Below the pieces are notes generated by a model. That model was not told where the DNA came from and searched no databases. It saw only the letters and a program-made list of their open reading frames with translations. A program made the translations under genes and the position numbers. Of a DNA stretch of 64,000 bases, positions 1-7,841 are shown in pieces. Source of the DNA: Deltaproteobacteria bacterium (GTDB taxonomy: Bacteria > Myxococcota > Kuafuiibacteriia > Kuafuiibacteriales > Kuafuiibacteriaceae); the NCBI GenBank assembly GCA_020632995.1, contig JACKEN010000007.1, positions 276,877-340,876 on the forward strand, in the 5' to 3' direction. How positions within the stretch are numbered: the first letter of the stretch is position 1; every line of letters begins with the position of its first letter.

Positions 1-992
1 TAGTAGTTGTTCTGCTCGTTGTCGAAGGCCACGAAGGCGTCGGTCAGCGCGTCACCGGTGATCGGGGTGCGCCGGTCGAGCAGCCAGGTGCGGAACACCG
101 GCTTGGCGTTCGGGTTCGCCTTGAACTCCTGGATGCCCACCACGCGGTCGGTGGGCGGCGGGTACTTGGCCAGGAAGTCCTTCAGCTCGTCGCGCGCGGT
201 GCCCTCGAGGAAGGGCCGGTCGACGAAGCCGTCCTTGCCCTCGTAGCCGTCGTCCTGGAGCGAGATCGACGCGGGCTTGTCGGGCTTGCTGGCGAGCTGC
301 TTGAAGTAGTCCGAGGTCTCGTCGACGATCTTGAACTCCAGCTGGGCGGTCCGCCCGATGATGTCGTTCTTGATCACCTCCTGATCCTGGGCGGTGAGGC
401 CCGCGATCTGGATGAGGATCGAGTTGGCGCCGCGGCGCCGCACCTCGGGCTCCTTGACCCCGAAGACGTCGATGCGGTTGCGCACCGTCTTCTGGGCCTG
501 GGCCACCACGTCGTCCCGGAGGGTCGACTCGTACTCGGGCTTCATGCCGAAGATCACGTCGTTCCCGAAGTGCGAGCGCACCGTCCAGGTGTCCTCGCGG
601 TACTCCAGGTGCTTCTTCAGCGTCTCCCAGTCCGACGCCGCCTTCATGACGATGTGGATCTCGGGGACGTCGCCGTCACGCCGGCAGCTCTCCAGCTGGA
701 CGCCCTTCTCCTGCATCGACTCGACGATCTCGTCCGCCACCCGATCCGCGCGGTCCTGGACCGCCTTGTCGGTGTCGACGCCCATGACCAGGTGCAGGCC
801 GCCCTGCAGGTCGATGCCCAGGTTGAAGCGGTGCTTCGGCAACCAGTCCGGGATCGCCTCGGCCAGCTTCACCTTGTCCCGGCGCACGTCCGGATCGGAG
901 AAGAAGTAGATACCCGACGGGATCGAGTAGTACACGGCCAGGGCCATCAGGCCGAGGACCAGGAGCAACCGCCAATACCAACTGCGTTCCAT
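1..992 (-). CDS. secD: Protein translocase subunit SecD (C-terminus off window)
   Basis: SecD is an inner-membrane partner of SecYEG that, with SecF and YajC, uses the proton motive force to help preproteins leave on the periplasmic side. The start is ATG at 992, giving MERSWYWRLLLVLGLMALAV, which is the first membrane segment. About 330 residues are visible. The family hallmark LGIDLQGGLHLVMGVD follows around residues 58-73, then the first periplasmic domain, including a segment reading VRNRIDVFGVKEPEVRRRG that is typical of SecD. The gene is cut by the left window edge, so the later membrane segments are missing. yajC lies 39 nt upstream on the same strand, the usual yajC-secD-secF order. 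Identification is firm. Confidence 0.97.
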   Translation of the reverse strand, partial: MERSWYWRLLLVLGLMALAVYYSIPSGIYFFSDPDVRRDKVKLAEAIPDWLPKHRFNLGIDLQGGLHLVMGVDTDKAVQDRADRVADEIVESMQEKGVQLESCRRDGDVPEIHIVMKAASDWETLKKHLEYREDTWTVRSHFGNDVIFGMKPEYESTLRDDVVAQAQKTVRNRIDVFGVKEPEVRRRGANSILIQIAGLTAQDQEVIKNDIIGRTAQLEFKIVDETSDYFKQLASKPDKPASISLQDDGYEGKDGFVDRPFLEGTARDELKDFLAKYPPPTDRVVGIQEFKANPNAKPVFRTWLLDRRTPITGDALTDAFVAFDNEQNNY

Positions 993-1031
993 GTGTTCAC
1001 TCTTCGACCCGGGACCCCCCGGGGCCGGCCC

Positions 1032-1418
1032 TCAGCTCTTCGCAGCCTTGGGTTTGTCGTCCTTCTTGGCGTCCTCGGGTGCGCCCTGAAGGTCCTTCGT
1101 GCGCTTGTGGATCGTGCTCTTGAGCACCCGGATCTTGACGTTCCGGGCGACCTCGAGGGTCACGACGCCCTCCGAGATGTCCGCCACCGTCCCCAGGATC
1201 CCGGACGTGGTCACCACCTCGTCGCCGCGCTTCAAGGCGTCCATCATCTGCTGGTGCTGCTTCCGCTCCTTGTTCCCGGGCCGGATCAGTACGAAGTACA
1301 CGATGGCCAGGAGCAGGGGGATCATGAGCAGCTCGGACGGACCTCCGCCCCCTTGGGGGTCGCCGGAGGGCGCCTGGGCCGCCAGCAAGGTCGCAACCTG
1401 ATGGAGTTGCGCGTACAT
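1032..1418 (-). CDS. yajC: Preprotein translocase subunit YajC
   Basis: A protein of 128 residues, YajC size. A single membrane segment (LLMIPLLLAIVYFVLIRP) lies near residues 29-46, followed by the family signature RPGNKERKQHQQMMDALKRGDEVVTTSGI and a small beta domain. The C-terminus is Lys/Asp-rich. YajC associates with SecDF. The chosen start, ATG at 1418, gives a short N-terminus before the membrane segment. A much longer reading frame extends upstream on this strand, but it runs antisense through the HDOD gene and has no YajC-like content. A TATATC hexamer (1435-1430) 11 nt before the start could be the -10 element. The gene is probably cotranscribed with secD. Confidence 0.95.
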   Translation of the reverse strand: MYAQLHQVATLLAAQAPSGDPQGGGGPSELLMIPLLLAIVYFVLIRPGNKERKQHQQMMDALKRGDEVVTTSGILGTVADISEGVVTLEVARNVKIRVLKSTIHKRTKDLQGAPEDAKKDDKPKAAKS

Positions 1419-1429
1419 CGGGCGGTCCC

Positions 1430-1435
1430 GATATA
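1430..1435 (-). promoter_or_regulatory. Candidate -10 element of yajC-secD
   Basis: Read on the minus strand, TATATC lies 11 nt before the yajC ATG. This leaves a leader of only a few nucleotides, which fits the short-leader pattern seen at other genes in the window. No convincing -35 element was identified. Confidence 0.35.
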
Positions 1436-1559
1436 CTCCGCCACCCCGGGAGGCAAGCGGTAAGCCGAGTTTCCGGGTTTTCGGGCCGCCCAGACCGCCA
1501 CGGGTTTTTCCGGCCCGAAGTGGGTGAAGTCGCCGACCATACCGCCGAGTTAACAGAGC

Positions 1560-2465
1560 GTGCACCTGGGCAAGCTCAACCCCAAATACGGCAAGGGGTC
1601 GGTCACGCTGGAGGAGGAGTTCATCGACGACACGGAGGTCCGCCTTCGCCTCGAGGCCACCTTCCGGAGCCCGGACTACAAGCCCCCCACCCTCCCCAGC
1701 GTCGCCCTCGAGCTCCTGTCGCTCTCCCAGAACCCCAACGCCGACTTCAAGAAGGTCGGCAAGGTCCTCGAGAGCGATCCGATCATCACCGGCCAGGTCC
1801 TGCGGATCGCCCAGTCCCCGGTCTACGCCGGCCGGGTCGCGATCACCACCATCCCCCAGGCCCTGTCCCGGCTCGGCATCAAGACCCTGCGCGACATCGT
1901 GCTCCAGGTGGCCCTCAACGCCCGGGTGTTCCGGGCCAAGCCGTACCAGCCCACCATGGAGAGCCTGCAGCGGCACAGCATGGCGGTGGCCCACCTGGCC
2001 CGGATCATCTCGCGCTACACCCCGTTCGAGGGCGAGTACGCGTTCCTGTGTGGGCTCCTGCACGACGTGGGGGTCGCCGGGTCGCTGATCGCCCTGTTCG
2101 AGTCCAACCCCAAGAAGCCCCCCGCCCTCGAGGACGCGTGGTCGGCGGTGAAGTCGGTCCACGCCGAGGCCTCCAAGCTCATGGTGGAGCAGTGGAAGCT
2201 CCCGGCCGACATCGCGCTCACGGTGGGGGCCCACCACAGCGTGCTGATCCAGGGTTACCCCCACACGATGGCCGCCATCGTCCACCTCGCCGACGAGCTG
2301 GCCAAGGAGCTGGGCTTCACCACCCGGGCCGAGGGGGCCTTCGCCACCCGGAACATCGAGACGATGGATCGCGGCACCCTGCTCCAGGTCCTGTCCCTCA
2401 GCGCCAAGCAGATGGAGCTGATCTCCAAGGACGCCCTGAAGCACCTCGAGGGTCTGGGCGGTTGA
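1560..2465 (+). CDS. HDOD-domain regulatory protein
   Basis: A protein of 301 residues starting at GTG 1560, consisting essentially of one HDOD domain (about residues 40-270). HDOD proteins are HD-superfamily output or scaffold modules linked to chemotaxis, motility and cyclic-nucleotide signalling. Typical HDOD text is present: PPTLPSVALELLSLSQNP, SDPIITGQVLRIAQSP, and ALSRLGIKTLRDIVL. The HD-type residues are unusually complete (H139, H168-D169, an HH pair in VGAHHSV, and D in VHLADELA), whereas many HDOD domains have lost them, so weak phosphohydrolase activity cannot be excluded. It is divergent from yajC and converges on the VWA gene with a 1-nt gap. No partner domain is fused. Confidence 0.88.
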   Translation: MHLGKLNPKYGKGSVTLEEEFIDDTEVRLRLEATFRSPDYKPPTLPSVALELLSLSQNPNADFKKVGKVLESDPIITGQVLRIAQSPVYAGRVAITTIPQALSRLGIKTLRDIVLQVALNARVFRAKPYQPTMESLQRHSMAVAHLARIISRYTPFEGEYAFLCGLLHDVGVAGSLIALFESNPKKPPALEDAWSAVKSVHAEASKLMVEQWKLPADIALTVGAHHSVLIQGYPHTMAAIVHLADELAKELGFTTRAEGAFATRNIETMDRGTLLQVLSLSAKQMELISKDALKHLEGLGG

Positions 2466-2466
2466 G

Positions 2467-3741
2467 CTACAGCGCCAGGTCGTCGAGGTGATCGAACTCC
2501 CGCAGCTCGGGGTACATGCTCGAGAGCGGCCGCACCGGCTCCGGGGTGCTCTTCACCAGCTGGGCCACCGCGCGGTCGATGCCGTCCACCGTGAGCGGGA
2601 ACATCGGGAACACCTCCTGGATGATCTTGATCGTCCAGCCGTGCCACCCGCGCTCCGAGATCGGGTTCAGCCACACCGCCCGCGGGAAGCGCTTGCGGAG
2701 GCGATGCAGCCACACGATCCCGGGGGTCCGGTTGTGGTGGTAGTAGTGGATGGCGCCCCACGGATCCAACAGCTCGGTGGGGGCCATGTACGCGTCGCCG
2801 ACCAGGATCAGGAAGGTCTCGGACGGCCGCTCCCGCAACAGGTCCGCGGTCATGATCCCCTCGTCGTCCGGGTGATCCTCGCGCCCCGGCTCCAGCTCCT
2901 CGTACACGCAGTTGTGGAAGCTGAAGGCCTCGAACTTCTTCCAGTGCTGGAGCGCGTGGGCGGCCGAGAAGAGCCGCTCCACCATGTGCGAGTACGGGTC
3001 CATGGAGCCGCCGGTGTCCATCAACAGGAGCACCCGGGCCTCGTTCTTCCTGGGCGGGGTGAAGCAGAGGGTGAGGTCCCCCGCGTTCCGGCAGGTCTGG
3101 TCGATGGACTCGTCGACGTCCAGCTCGAGGTCGGCGTGGCGGCGCGAGAGGCGCCGGAGCTTCTTCAGCGCAACCGAGATTGCGCGCGTGTCGAGCACCT
3201 GGTCGTGCCGGTACTTCCTGAACTCCCGCGCCGTCGCAATCTGGATTGCGCTTCGCCCGCCCCCGCTCCCGCCCACCCGGACCCCGGCCGGGTTCTGGCC
3301 GCCGTGCCCGAAGGGCGAGGTCCCGCCGGTGCCGACCCAGCGGTTGCCGCCGTCGTGCCGCTTCTTCTGCTCCTGCAGGCGCTCCTCGAACATCCGGCGG
3401 AGCTGTTCGAGCGGGAGCTTCTCGAGCTGCGCGATCATCTCGGGGGTGAGCTGGGGCACGATGGGGTTCTCGAGCCAGTCGAGCAGCGCCTTCACCGCGT
3501 CCTGGGAGAGGGCCTGGCCACCGAACACCGCGGCGAAGACCTGGTCGAAGGTGTCGAAGTGGGCCTCCGACTTCACCAACAGGGCCCGGGCCACGTAGTA
3601 GAAGTCGTCGAGGGTGTGGGCCACCGCGCCCCGCTTCAGGGCGTCCATCAGGCCGAGCCACTCCGCGAGGCCGATCTTCAGCCCCTCACGACGCAGCCCG
3701 AAGAAGAGCTCGCCGAACAGCAGCGGGGCTACCGCGCTCAC
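2467..3741 (-). CDS. VWA-domain (CoxE-like) protein
   Basis: A protein of 424 residues with a helical N-terminal half and a C-terminal von Willebrand factor A domain. The MIDAS motif, LLMDTGGSMDPY with Asp242, is intact (DxGxS), so metal binding is expected. The Gly-rich hinge around residues 131-163 separates the two parts. This architecture is that of the CoxE / YehP group, which works with MoxR-type AAA ATPases as chaperones that insert cofactors or remodel protein complexes. The start ATG overlaps the end of the MoxR gene by 4 nt (ATGA), so the two are translationally coupled. The client complex is not encoded nearby. Confidence 0.88.
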   Translation of the reverse strand: MSAVAPLLFGELFFGLRREGLKIGLAEWLGLMDALKRGAVAHTLDDFYYVARALLVKSEAHFDTFDQVFAAVFGGQALSQDAVKALLDWLENPIVPQLTPEMIAQLEKLPLEQLRRMFEERLQEQKKRHDGGNRWVGTGGTSPFGHGGQNPAGVRVGGSGGGRSAIQIATAREFRKYRHDQVLDTRAISVALKKLRRLSRRHADLELDVDESIDQTCRNAGDLTLCFTPPRKNEARVLLLMDTGGSMDPYSHMVERLFSAAHALQHWKKFEAFSFHNCVYEELEPGREDHPDDEGIMTADLLRERPSETFLILVGDAYMAPTELLDPWGAIHYYHHNRTPGIVWLHRLRKRFPRAVWLNPISERGWHGWTIKIIQEVFPMFPLTVDGIDRAVAQLVKSTPEPVRPLSSMYPELREFDHLDDLAL

Positions 3742-4595
3742 CTCTGCAACCCTCCTTGCCGCGGCTTGCCCGAGGCGGCGAGGCGCCGGATGGCGACCCC
3801 GACGTCCTGCTCGCGCTTGAGGAGCACGCCGAGCATCGGGATCTCCTCGTCGAGCGAGTCGGGGCTGATGCCGCTGGCCATCAGCGCGCCGATCCAGTCG
3901 ATCAGCTCGCTCGTGCTCGGCTTCTTGCGCAGGCCCTCGACCCCGCGCAGGCGATAGAAGGCGTTCATCGCCGACTGGAGCATGTGGGCCCCGAGGTTCG
4001 GGAAGTGGACCTGCACGATCTTCGACATCAGGTCTTCGGTCGGGAACTCGATGTAGTGGAAGACGGAGCGCCGCAGGAACGCGTCGGGGAGCTCCTTCTC
4101 GGAGTTCGAGGTGATGATCACCACCGGGCGCTGGGCCGCCGCGATCGTCTCGCCCGTCTCCGGGATGTCGAAGGTCATCGCGTCGAGCTCGTGCAGGAGA
4201 TCATTCGGGAACTCGACGTCCGCCTTGTCGATCTCGTCGATGAGGAGCACCGCGCGCGCGGGCGCCGCGAAGGAGCGCCCGAGGGGCCCGAGGTGGATGT
4301 ACTGCTTGATGTCCGAGACGTCCTTGTCCTGGAAGCGCGAGTCGTAGAGGCGCTGCACGGTGTCGTAGACGTACAGGCCGTCCTTGGCCTTGGTGGTGCT
4401 CTTCACGTGCCAGGTGATGAGCTCCATGTTCAGGCCGCGCGCGATGGAGCTGGCGAGGAGCGTCTTGCCGGTGCCCGGCTCGCCCTTGATCAGGAGCGGG
4501 CGCCCGAGCAGCACCGCCACGTTCACGATGCGGGCGAGGTCACTCGAGGCGATGTAGTCGTCTGTGCCCTCCCACTTTGGTGCGCCGATGCTCAT
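3738..4595 (-). CDS. MoxR-family AAA+ ATPase
   Basis: A protein of 285 residues, the standard size of MoxR/CoxD ATPases. Walker A is GEPGTGKT (38-45, Lys44). Walker B is VLLIDEIDKAD with Asp120-Glu121. A sensor 1 region (VVIITSNSEKELPDAFLRR) with arginine-finger candidates follows, then a C-terminal helical lid. MoxR ATPases act with VWA-domain proteins, and the next gene supplies one. The start at 4595 gives MSIGAPKWEG, a normal N-terminus for the family. It is the first gene of a two-gene operon, divergent from the LuxR-type regulator, with an 18-bp palindrome between them. Confidence 0.92.
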   Translation of the reverse strand: MSIGAPKWEGTDDYIASSDLARIVNVAVLLGRPLLIKGEPGTGKTLLASSIARGLNMELITWHVKSTTKAKDGLYVYDTVQRLYDSRFQDKDVSDIKQYIHLGPLGRSFAAPARAVLLIDEIDKADVEFPNDLLHELDAMTFDIPETGETIAAAQRPVVIITSNSEKELPDAFLRRSVFHYIEFPTEDLMSKIVQVHFPNLGAHMLQSAMNAFYRLRGVEGLRKKPSTSELIDWIGALMASGISPDSLDEEIPMLGVLLKREQDVGVAIRRLAASGKPRQGGLQR

Positions 4596-4638
4596 ACGTG
4601 GTGGCTTAGCACGGTCGGGGATGGTCGGGGAGGCAAAA

Positions 4639-4656
4639 CCTGTCCCTAGGGACAGG
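4639..4656. promoter_or_regulatory. 18-bp perfect palindrome, candidate operator
   Basis: CCTGTCCCTAGGGACAGG is a perfect palindrome in the short gap between the divergent MoxR and LuxR-type genes, 44 nt upstream of the moxR start and about 104 nt upstream of the regulator start. It has no T-tract and no spacer loop, so a protein-binding site is likelier than a terminator. Which factor binds is unknown. The adjacent LuxR-type regulator is one possibility. Confidence 0.45.
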
Positions 4657-4760
4657 CGTATTGCCCCCTAACTGCCCGAAAAATATGAAGAAACCAGATT
4701 TACGCCCTTGTCCGGGGGGCCACCCCTCTCCATGCTTGTATGGCTCGGAGGTTCCCTGAC

Positions 4761-5981
4761 ATGAGCTTGCAAGGTGGATTGGACTGCGACGCGGCGCTCA
4801 GACTGGCGGGTCACGTCTTCGACTGCGCAATGGACCCGTCTCACTGGCCGTTGACGCTCCAGGCGTTCCTGGGCGCCTTCCGGTGCCAGGGGGCGGCCCT
4901 GGTGCAGGTCTCCAAACACGAGCCCCGCACGGTGCTGCGCGAGACCTACGCGGGCGCGCCGCCCTCGCCCCGGCAGCTCGCGCACTACCGGGCCCTCGAT
5001 CCCAGCGACCCGCGCGTGATCTGGGCCGCCGGGCGCTTCGGAGTAGCGCGGGCCTCCAACCTCGAGCCGCCCAACGCCGCAGGTCCGGCCGCGGTGGAGT
5101 ACGTCCTGGTGCTCCCCGAGCTGGTGGACGACCAGATGGTGGTGACGCTCTGGCTGAGCCGCAGCACCGAGCCCTTCAACGCGGCCGACGTGTATGCGCT
5201 GCAGTCCATGCACCCGCACCTGATGCGGGCGCTCCGCACCCAGCACCGGCTGGGGGCGGCGGAGGGCCTGGGCCGAGACCTGCGCGACGCCCTGCAGCGG
5301 CTCCCGGTGGGGGTCATCATCGTGGAGCCGAGCGGCAAGGTGCGCTTCCTCTCGGAGGCGGCGGAGCGGGTGGTGGCGCTGGCGGACGGCCTCGGGGTGG
5401 TCGACGGCGCCCTCGCTGCGCGTGCGGTCGAGACGAACGAGCGTCTGCAGGCGCTCTTGCAGCGGGCGCTGGACGCGGCCCGGGCCGAGTACACCCAGCC
5501 CGAAGACACCCTGGTGGTGCCACGGCCGAGCGGCGCGCGGCCCTACGAGGTCCTGGTGACCCCGCTGCGGGCCGACCGGCTGGCGCTGTGGCCCGAGGAG
5601 CCCTCGGCCATGGTGATCATCCACGATCCCGCGGCCGTCGGCACCCTCCCGTGGGAGCTGGTGCAGCGCCTCTACGGCCTGTCGCCGGCCGAGGCCAAGC
5701 TCAGCGTGGCGCTGGCGGGGGGCGCGGCGATCAAGGACTACGCCGAGAGCGCCGCGATCTCGGTCGAGACCGCGCGCAGCCAGCTCAAGGCGGCCATGGC
5801 CAAGACCCGCACCCACCGGCAGGCGGAGCTGATCCGGCGCATCCTCACCGGCCCCGCGGCGTACACCTCGAGCGGGCCGGCAGCCGTGAGCGAGCGGCCG
5901 GAAGCGCGGGCCGAGTACCGCCCCACCAACGGCAACGTCCACCCGCTGGCGGAGTGGCAGAGCCCACCTCAGGGCAACTGA
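4761..5981 (+). CDS. LuxR-type HTH transcriptional regulator
   Basis: A protein of 406 residues. The C-terminal part (LYGLSPAEAKLSVALAGG, then AISVETARSQLKAAMAKT) is a LuxR/GerE helix-turn-helix with the usual SxxEA...L opening and VxTVR-like recognition helix. The N-terminal 300 residues look like a GAF/PAS-type sensory region (for example VGVIIVEPSGKVRFLSEAAERV) seen in stand-alone LuxR-type regulators. An in-frame ATG exists at 4740, but GGAGG at 4747-4751 lies 9 nt before ATG 4761, so 4761 is chosen. The ligand is unknown. It stands directly upstream of a sodium:solute symporter gene on the same strand (72-nt gap), which it may regulate. Confidence 0.85.
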   Translation: MSLQGGLDCDAALRLAGHVFDCAMDPSHWPLTLQAFLGAFRCQGAALVQVSKHEPRTVLRETYAGAPPSPRQLAHYRALDPSDPRVIWAAGRFGVARASNLEPPNAAGPAAVEYVLVLPELVDDQMVVTLWLSRSTEPFNAADVYALQSMHPHLMRALRTQHRLGAAEGLGRDLRDALQRLPVGVIIVEPSGKVRFLSEAAERVVALADGLGVVDGALAARAVETNERLQALLQRALDAARAEYTQPEDTLVVPRPSGARPYEVLVTPLRADRLALWPEEPSAMVIIHDPAAVGTLPWELVQRLYGLSPAEAKLSVALAGGAAIKDYAESAAISVETARSQLKAAMAKTRTHRQAELIRRILTGPAAYTSSGPAAVSERPEARAEYRPTNGNVHPLAEWQSPPQGN

Positions 5982-6053
5982 CGCGCCGGGCCACCGGCCC
6001 TGCCCGGAGCGCGCCTTTCCCCTCCCGCCGGTCCGCGGTAGGACTCCAGGGTC

Positions 6054-7517
6054 GTGGATCCCGTACTCATCGGCTTCGTGGTGTACCTGGCGGTCGTGCT
6101 GGTGGCGGGCACGCTCACCTACCGCCTGACCAAGACGCAGGAAGACTTCCTCCTCGCCGGGCGGCGCCTGAACGTGTGGGTGGCCACCTTCTCGGAGCGG
6201 GCGAGCGGCGAGTCGGTGTGGCTCCTGCTCGGCCTGCCCGCGGCGGCCATGACCGCGGGGCTGGTCGAGGTGTGGACCGCGCTTGGCAGCGTGGCGGGCA
6301 TCGCGTTCGCGTGGTGGGTGGTGGCGGCGCCCCTGCGGCGTGAGACCGAGCGCTTCGACGCGCTGACCCTGCCGGAGTACTTCAGCGCGCGCTTCGGCGC
6401 CCACGCCAACGCCATCCGGATCGCCGCCACCGGCATCACGCTGTTCTTCTACGCCTTCTACCTCGCGGCCCAGTTCAACGGCGCCGGCAAGATCCTGGAC
6501 GTCACCTTCGACATCCCGCCCCAGTGGGGCATGGCCATCGGCGCGGCGGTGGTGATCCTCTACACGATGGCGGGTGGCTTCTTCGCGGTGGCCTGGACCG
6601 ACCTCATCCAGGCCATCATCATGATCGCCACCCTGGTGATCCTCCCGGTGGTGGGGCTCTATGAGTTGGACCAGCGCGGGTCGAGCCTGGGCGCTGGATT
6701 TCATGAGTTCCCCAACCTGGCCTCATGGACCGGCGGCAAGTCGGGCCTCGCCGCGCTCGCCGCCATCGTCGGCGGCATGTCTTGGGGCTTCGGGTACTCC
6801 GGCCAGCCGCACACCGTGACCCGCTTCATGTCGGTGCGCGACGAGCAGCAGATCAAGGTCGGCCGGATCATCGCGGTGGTGTGGGCGGTGCTGGCCTTCA
6901 CCGGGGCCGTGCTCATCGGGCTGGTGGGGATCTCGATGTACGAGATCATGTCCTTCGACAACGGCGACGTGGAGCACCTCATGCCGCGCATGGCGGTCGA
7001 CCTCCTGCCGGGGTGGCTGGCCGGGATCCTGGTGTCCGGCGCGATCGCGGCGATGATGAGCACCGCGGACTCTCAGCTCCTGGTGGGGACCTCCGCGGTC
7101 GCCGAAGACGTGATCCACAAGGGCATGAAGAAGGACCTGAGCCCGAAGCAGCTGGTGACGCTGAGCCGCGTGGTCACGCTGGGCCTGGGGCTCGCCGGGT
7201 TCCTCCTCGCCATCACGAGCGACAAGCTCGTCTTCGCGCTGGTGAGCTACGCGTGGTCGGGCCTCGCCGCCTCCTTCGGGCCAGCGCTGGTCCTCACCCT
7301 CCACTGGCGCGGCACCTCGGGGCGCGGCGTCCTCGCGGGTATGGTGGTGGGCGCGGCGAGCACGGTGATCTGGGGAAACCTCGGCTACCTCGGCATCTAC
7401 TGGGGGGAAGTGCTGAGTGAACGGGTGGTGTCATTCTTCCTCGCGCTCTTCACGGTGGTGGTGGTGAGCCGTCTGAGACCCGACGCAAGCCAACCTGCCA
7501 GGGGGGCCGCCGGCTGA
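6054..7517 (+). CDS. Sodium:solute symporter family protein
   Basis: A protein of 487 residues with about 13 hydrophobic membrane segments and SSS-family (PutP/SglT fold) sequence throughout, for example GRRLNVWVATFSERASGES near the first inverted-repeat helix, LPEYFSARFG, and SWGFGYSGQPHTVTRFMSV. The Ser/Gly-rich SERASGESVWLLLG stretch resembles the sodium- and proline-binding region of PutP-type carriers, so an amino acid or other small organic substrate is plausible, but the substrate cannot be read from the sequence. The start is GTG 6054 and the end is at 7517. It follows the LuxR-type regulator and precedes the sigma-54 promoter region of the ThDP gene. Confidence 0.9.
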   Translation: MDPVLIGFVVYLAVVLVAGTLTYRLTKTQEDFLLAGRRLNVWVATFSERASGESVWLLLGLPAAAMTAGLVEVWTALGSVAGIAFAWWVVAAPLRRETERFDALTLPEYFSARFGAHANAIRIAATGITLFFYAFYLAAQFNGAGKILDVTFDIPPQWGMAIGAAVVILYTMAGGFFAVAWTDLIQAIIMIATLVILPVVGLYELDQRGSSLGAGFHEFPNLASWTGGKSGLAALAAIVGGMSWGFGYSGQPHTVTRFMSVRDEQQIKVGRIIAVVWAVLAFTGAVLIGLVGISMYEIMSFDNGDVEHLMPRMAVDLLPGWLAGILVSGAIAAMMSTADSQLLVGTSAVAEDVIHKGMKKDLSPKQLVTLSRVVTLGLGLAGFLLAITSDKLVFALVSYAWSGLAASFGPALVLTLHWRGTSGRGVLAGMVVGAASTVIWGNLGYLGIYWGEVLSERVVSFFLALFTVVVVSRLRPDASQPARGAAG

Positions 7518-7598
7518 ATACTCGAGGCGAATACAGACTCATCCCCTCGATGGGTTAAGGGCGATCTCGTAGGAGTAATCGACGGTATCGTCCAAGAC

Positions 7599-7656
7599 GT
7601 GTCGATCGGCCGACACCTGTCAGCGGACCGTCACCGCGGGGCGTCGAGATCTCGAC
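7599..7656. promoter_or_regulatory. Two inverted repeats upstream of a sigma-54 promoter (candidate enhancer sites)
   Basis: GTGTCG and CGACAC form an inverted repeat at 7599-7616 with a 6-nt spacer. GTCGAGATCTCGAC is a perfect 14-bp palindrome at 7643-7656. They lie about 83-100 bp and 43-56 bp upstream of the -24 element at 7699. That spacing suits bacterial enhancer-binding proteins, at least for the farther repeat. The two repeats share GTCG/CGAC edges, so they may be related half-sites. Binding is inferred from position only. Confidence 0.4.
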
Positions 7657-7698
7657 ACCCGACTTGAGCGAAAATCGAAAAGCGGATCGCTTTGGAAC

Positions 7699-7714
7699 TG
7701 GCACGCACGATGCT
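7699..7714 (+). promoter_or_regulatory. Sigma-54 (-24/-12) promoter of the ThDP-KAS III operon
   Basis: The sequence is TGGCAC, five bases, then ATGCT, against the sigma-54 consensus TGGCAC-N5-TTGCW. The invariant GG (7700-7701) and GC (7712-7713) are separated by exactly 10 nt, and only one core position differs. Transcription should begin near 7725. This argues that the in-frame ATG at 7710, which sits inside the -12 element, is not the start of the downstream gene. Confidence 0.6.
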
Positions 7715-7841
7715 CAGGGTGCCCAGCGTGCAAACGACCTTGCCATCGAGCCCGACGGCGCCCTCCGCGCTCTCGTCCCCGCTTGAGAAGGAACCGTCCA
7801 AAGACGTCCCAGAGCTGGACGTCGTCCCACAGCGGGAGCGG

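Noticed and set aside
1419..2444. The long upstream extension of the yajC frame
   Set aside because: YajC is about 110-130 residues; the extra 340 residues lie antisense to the HDOD gene and have no conserved features.
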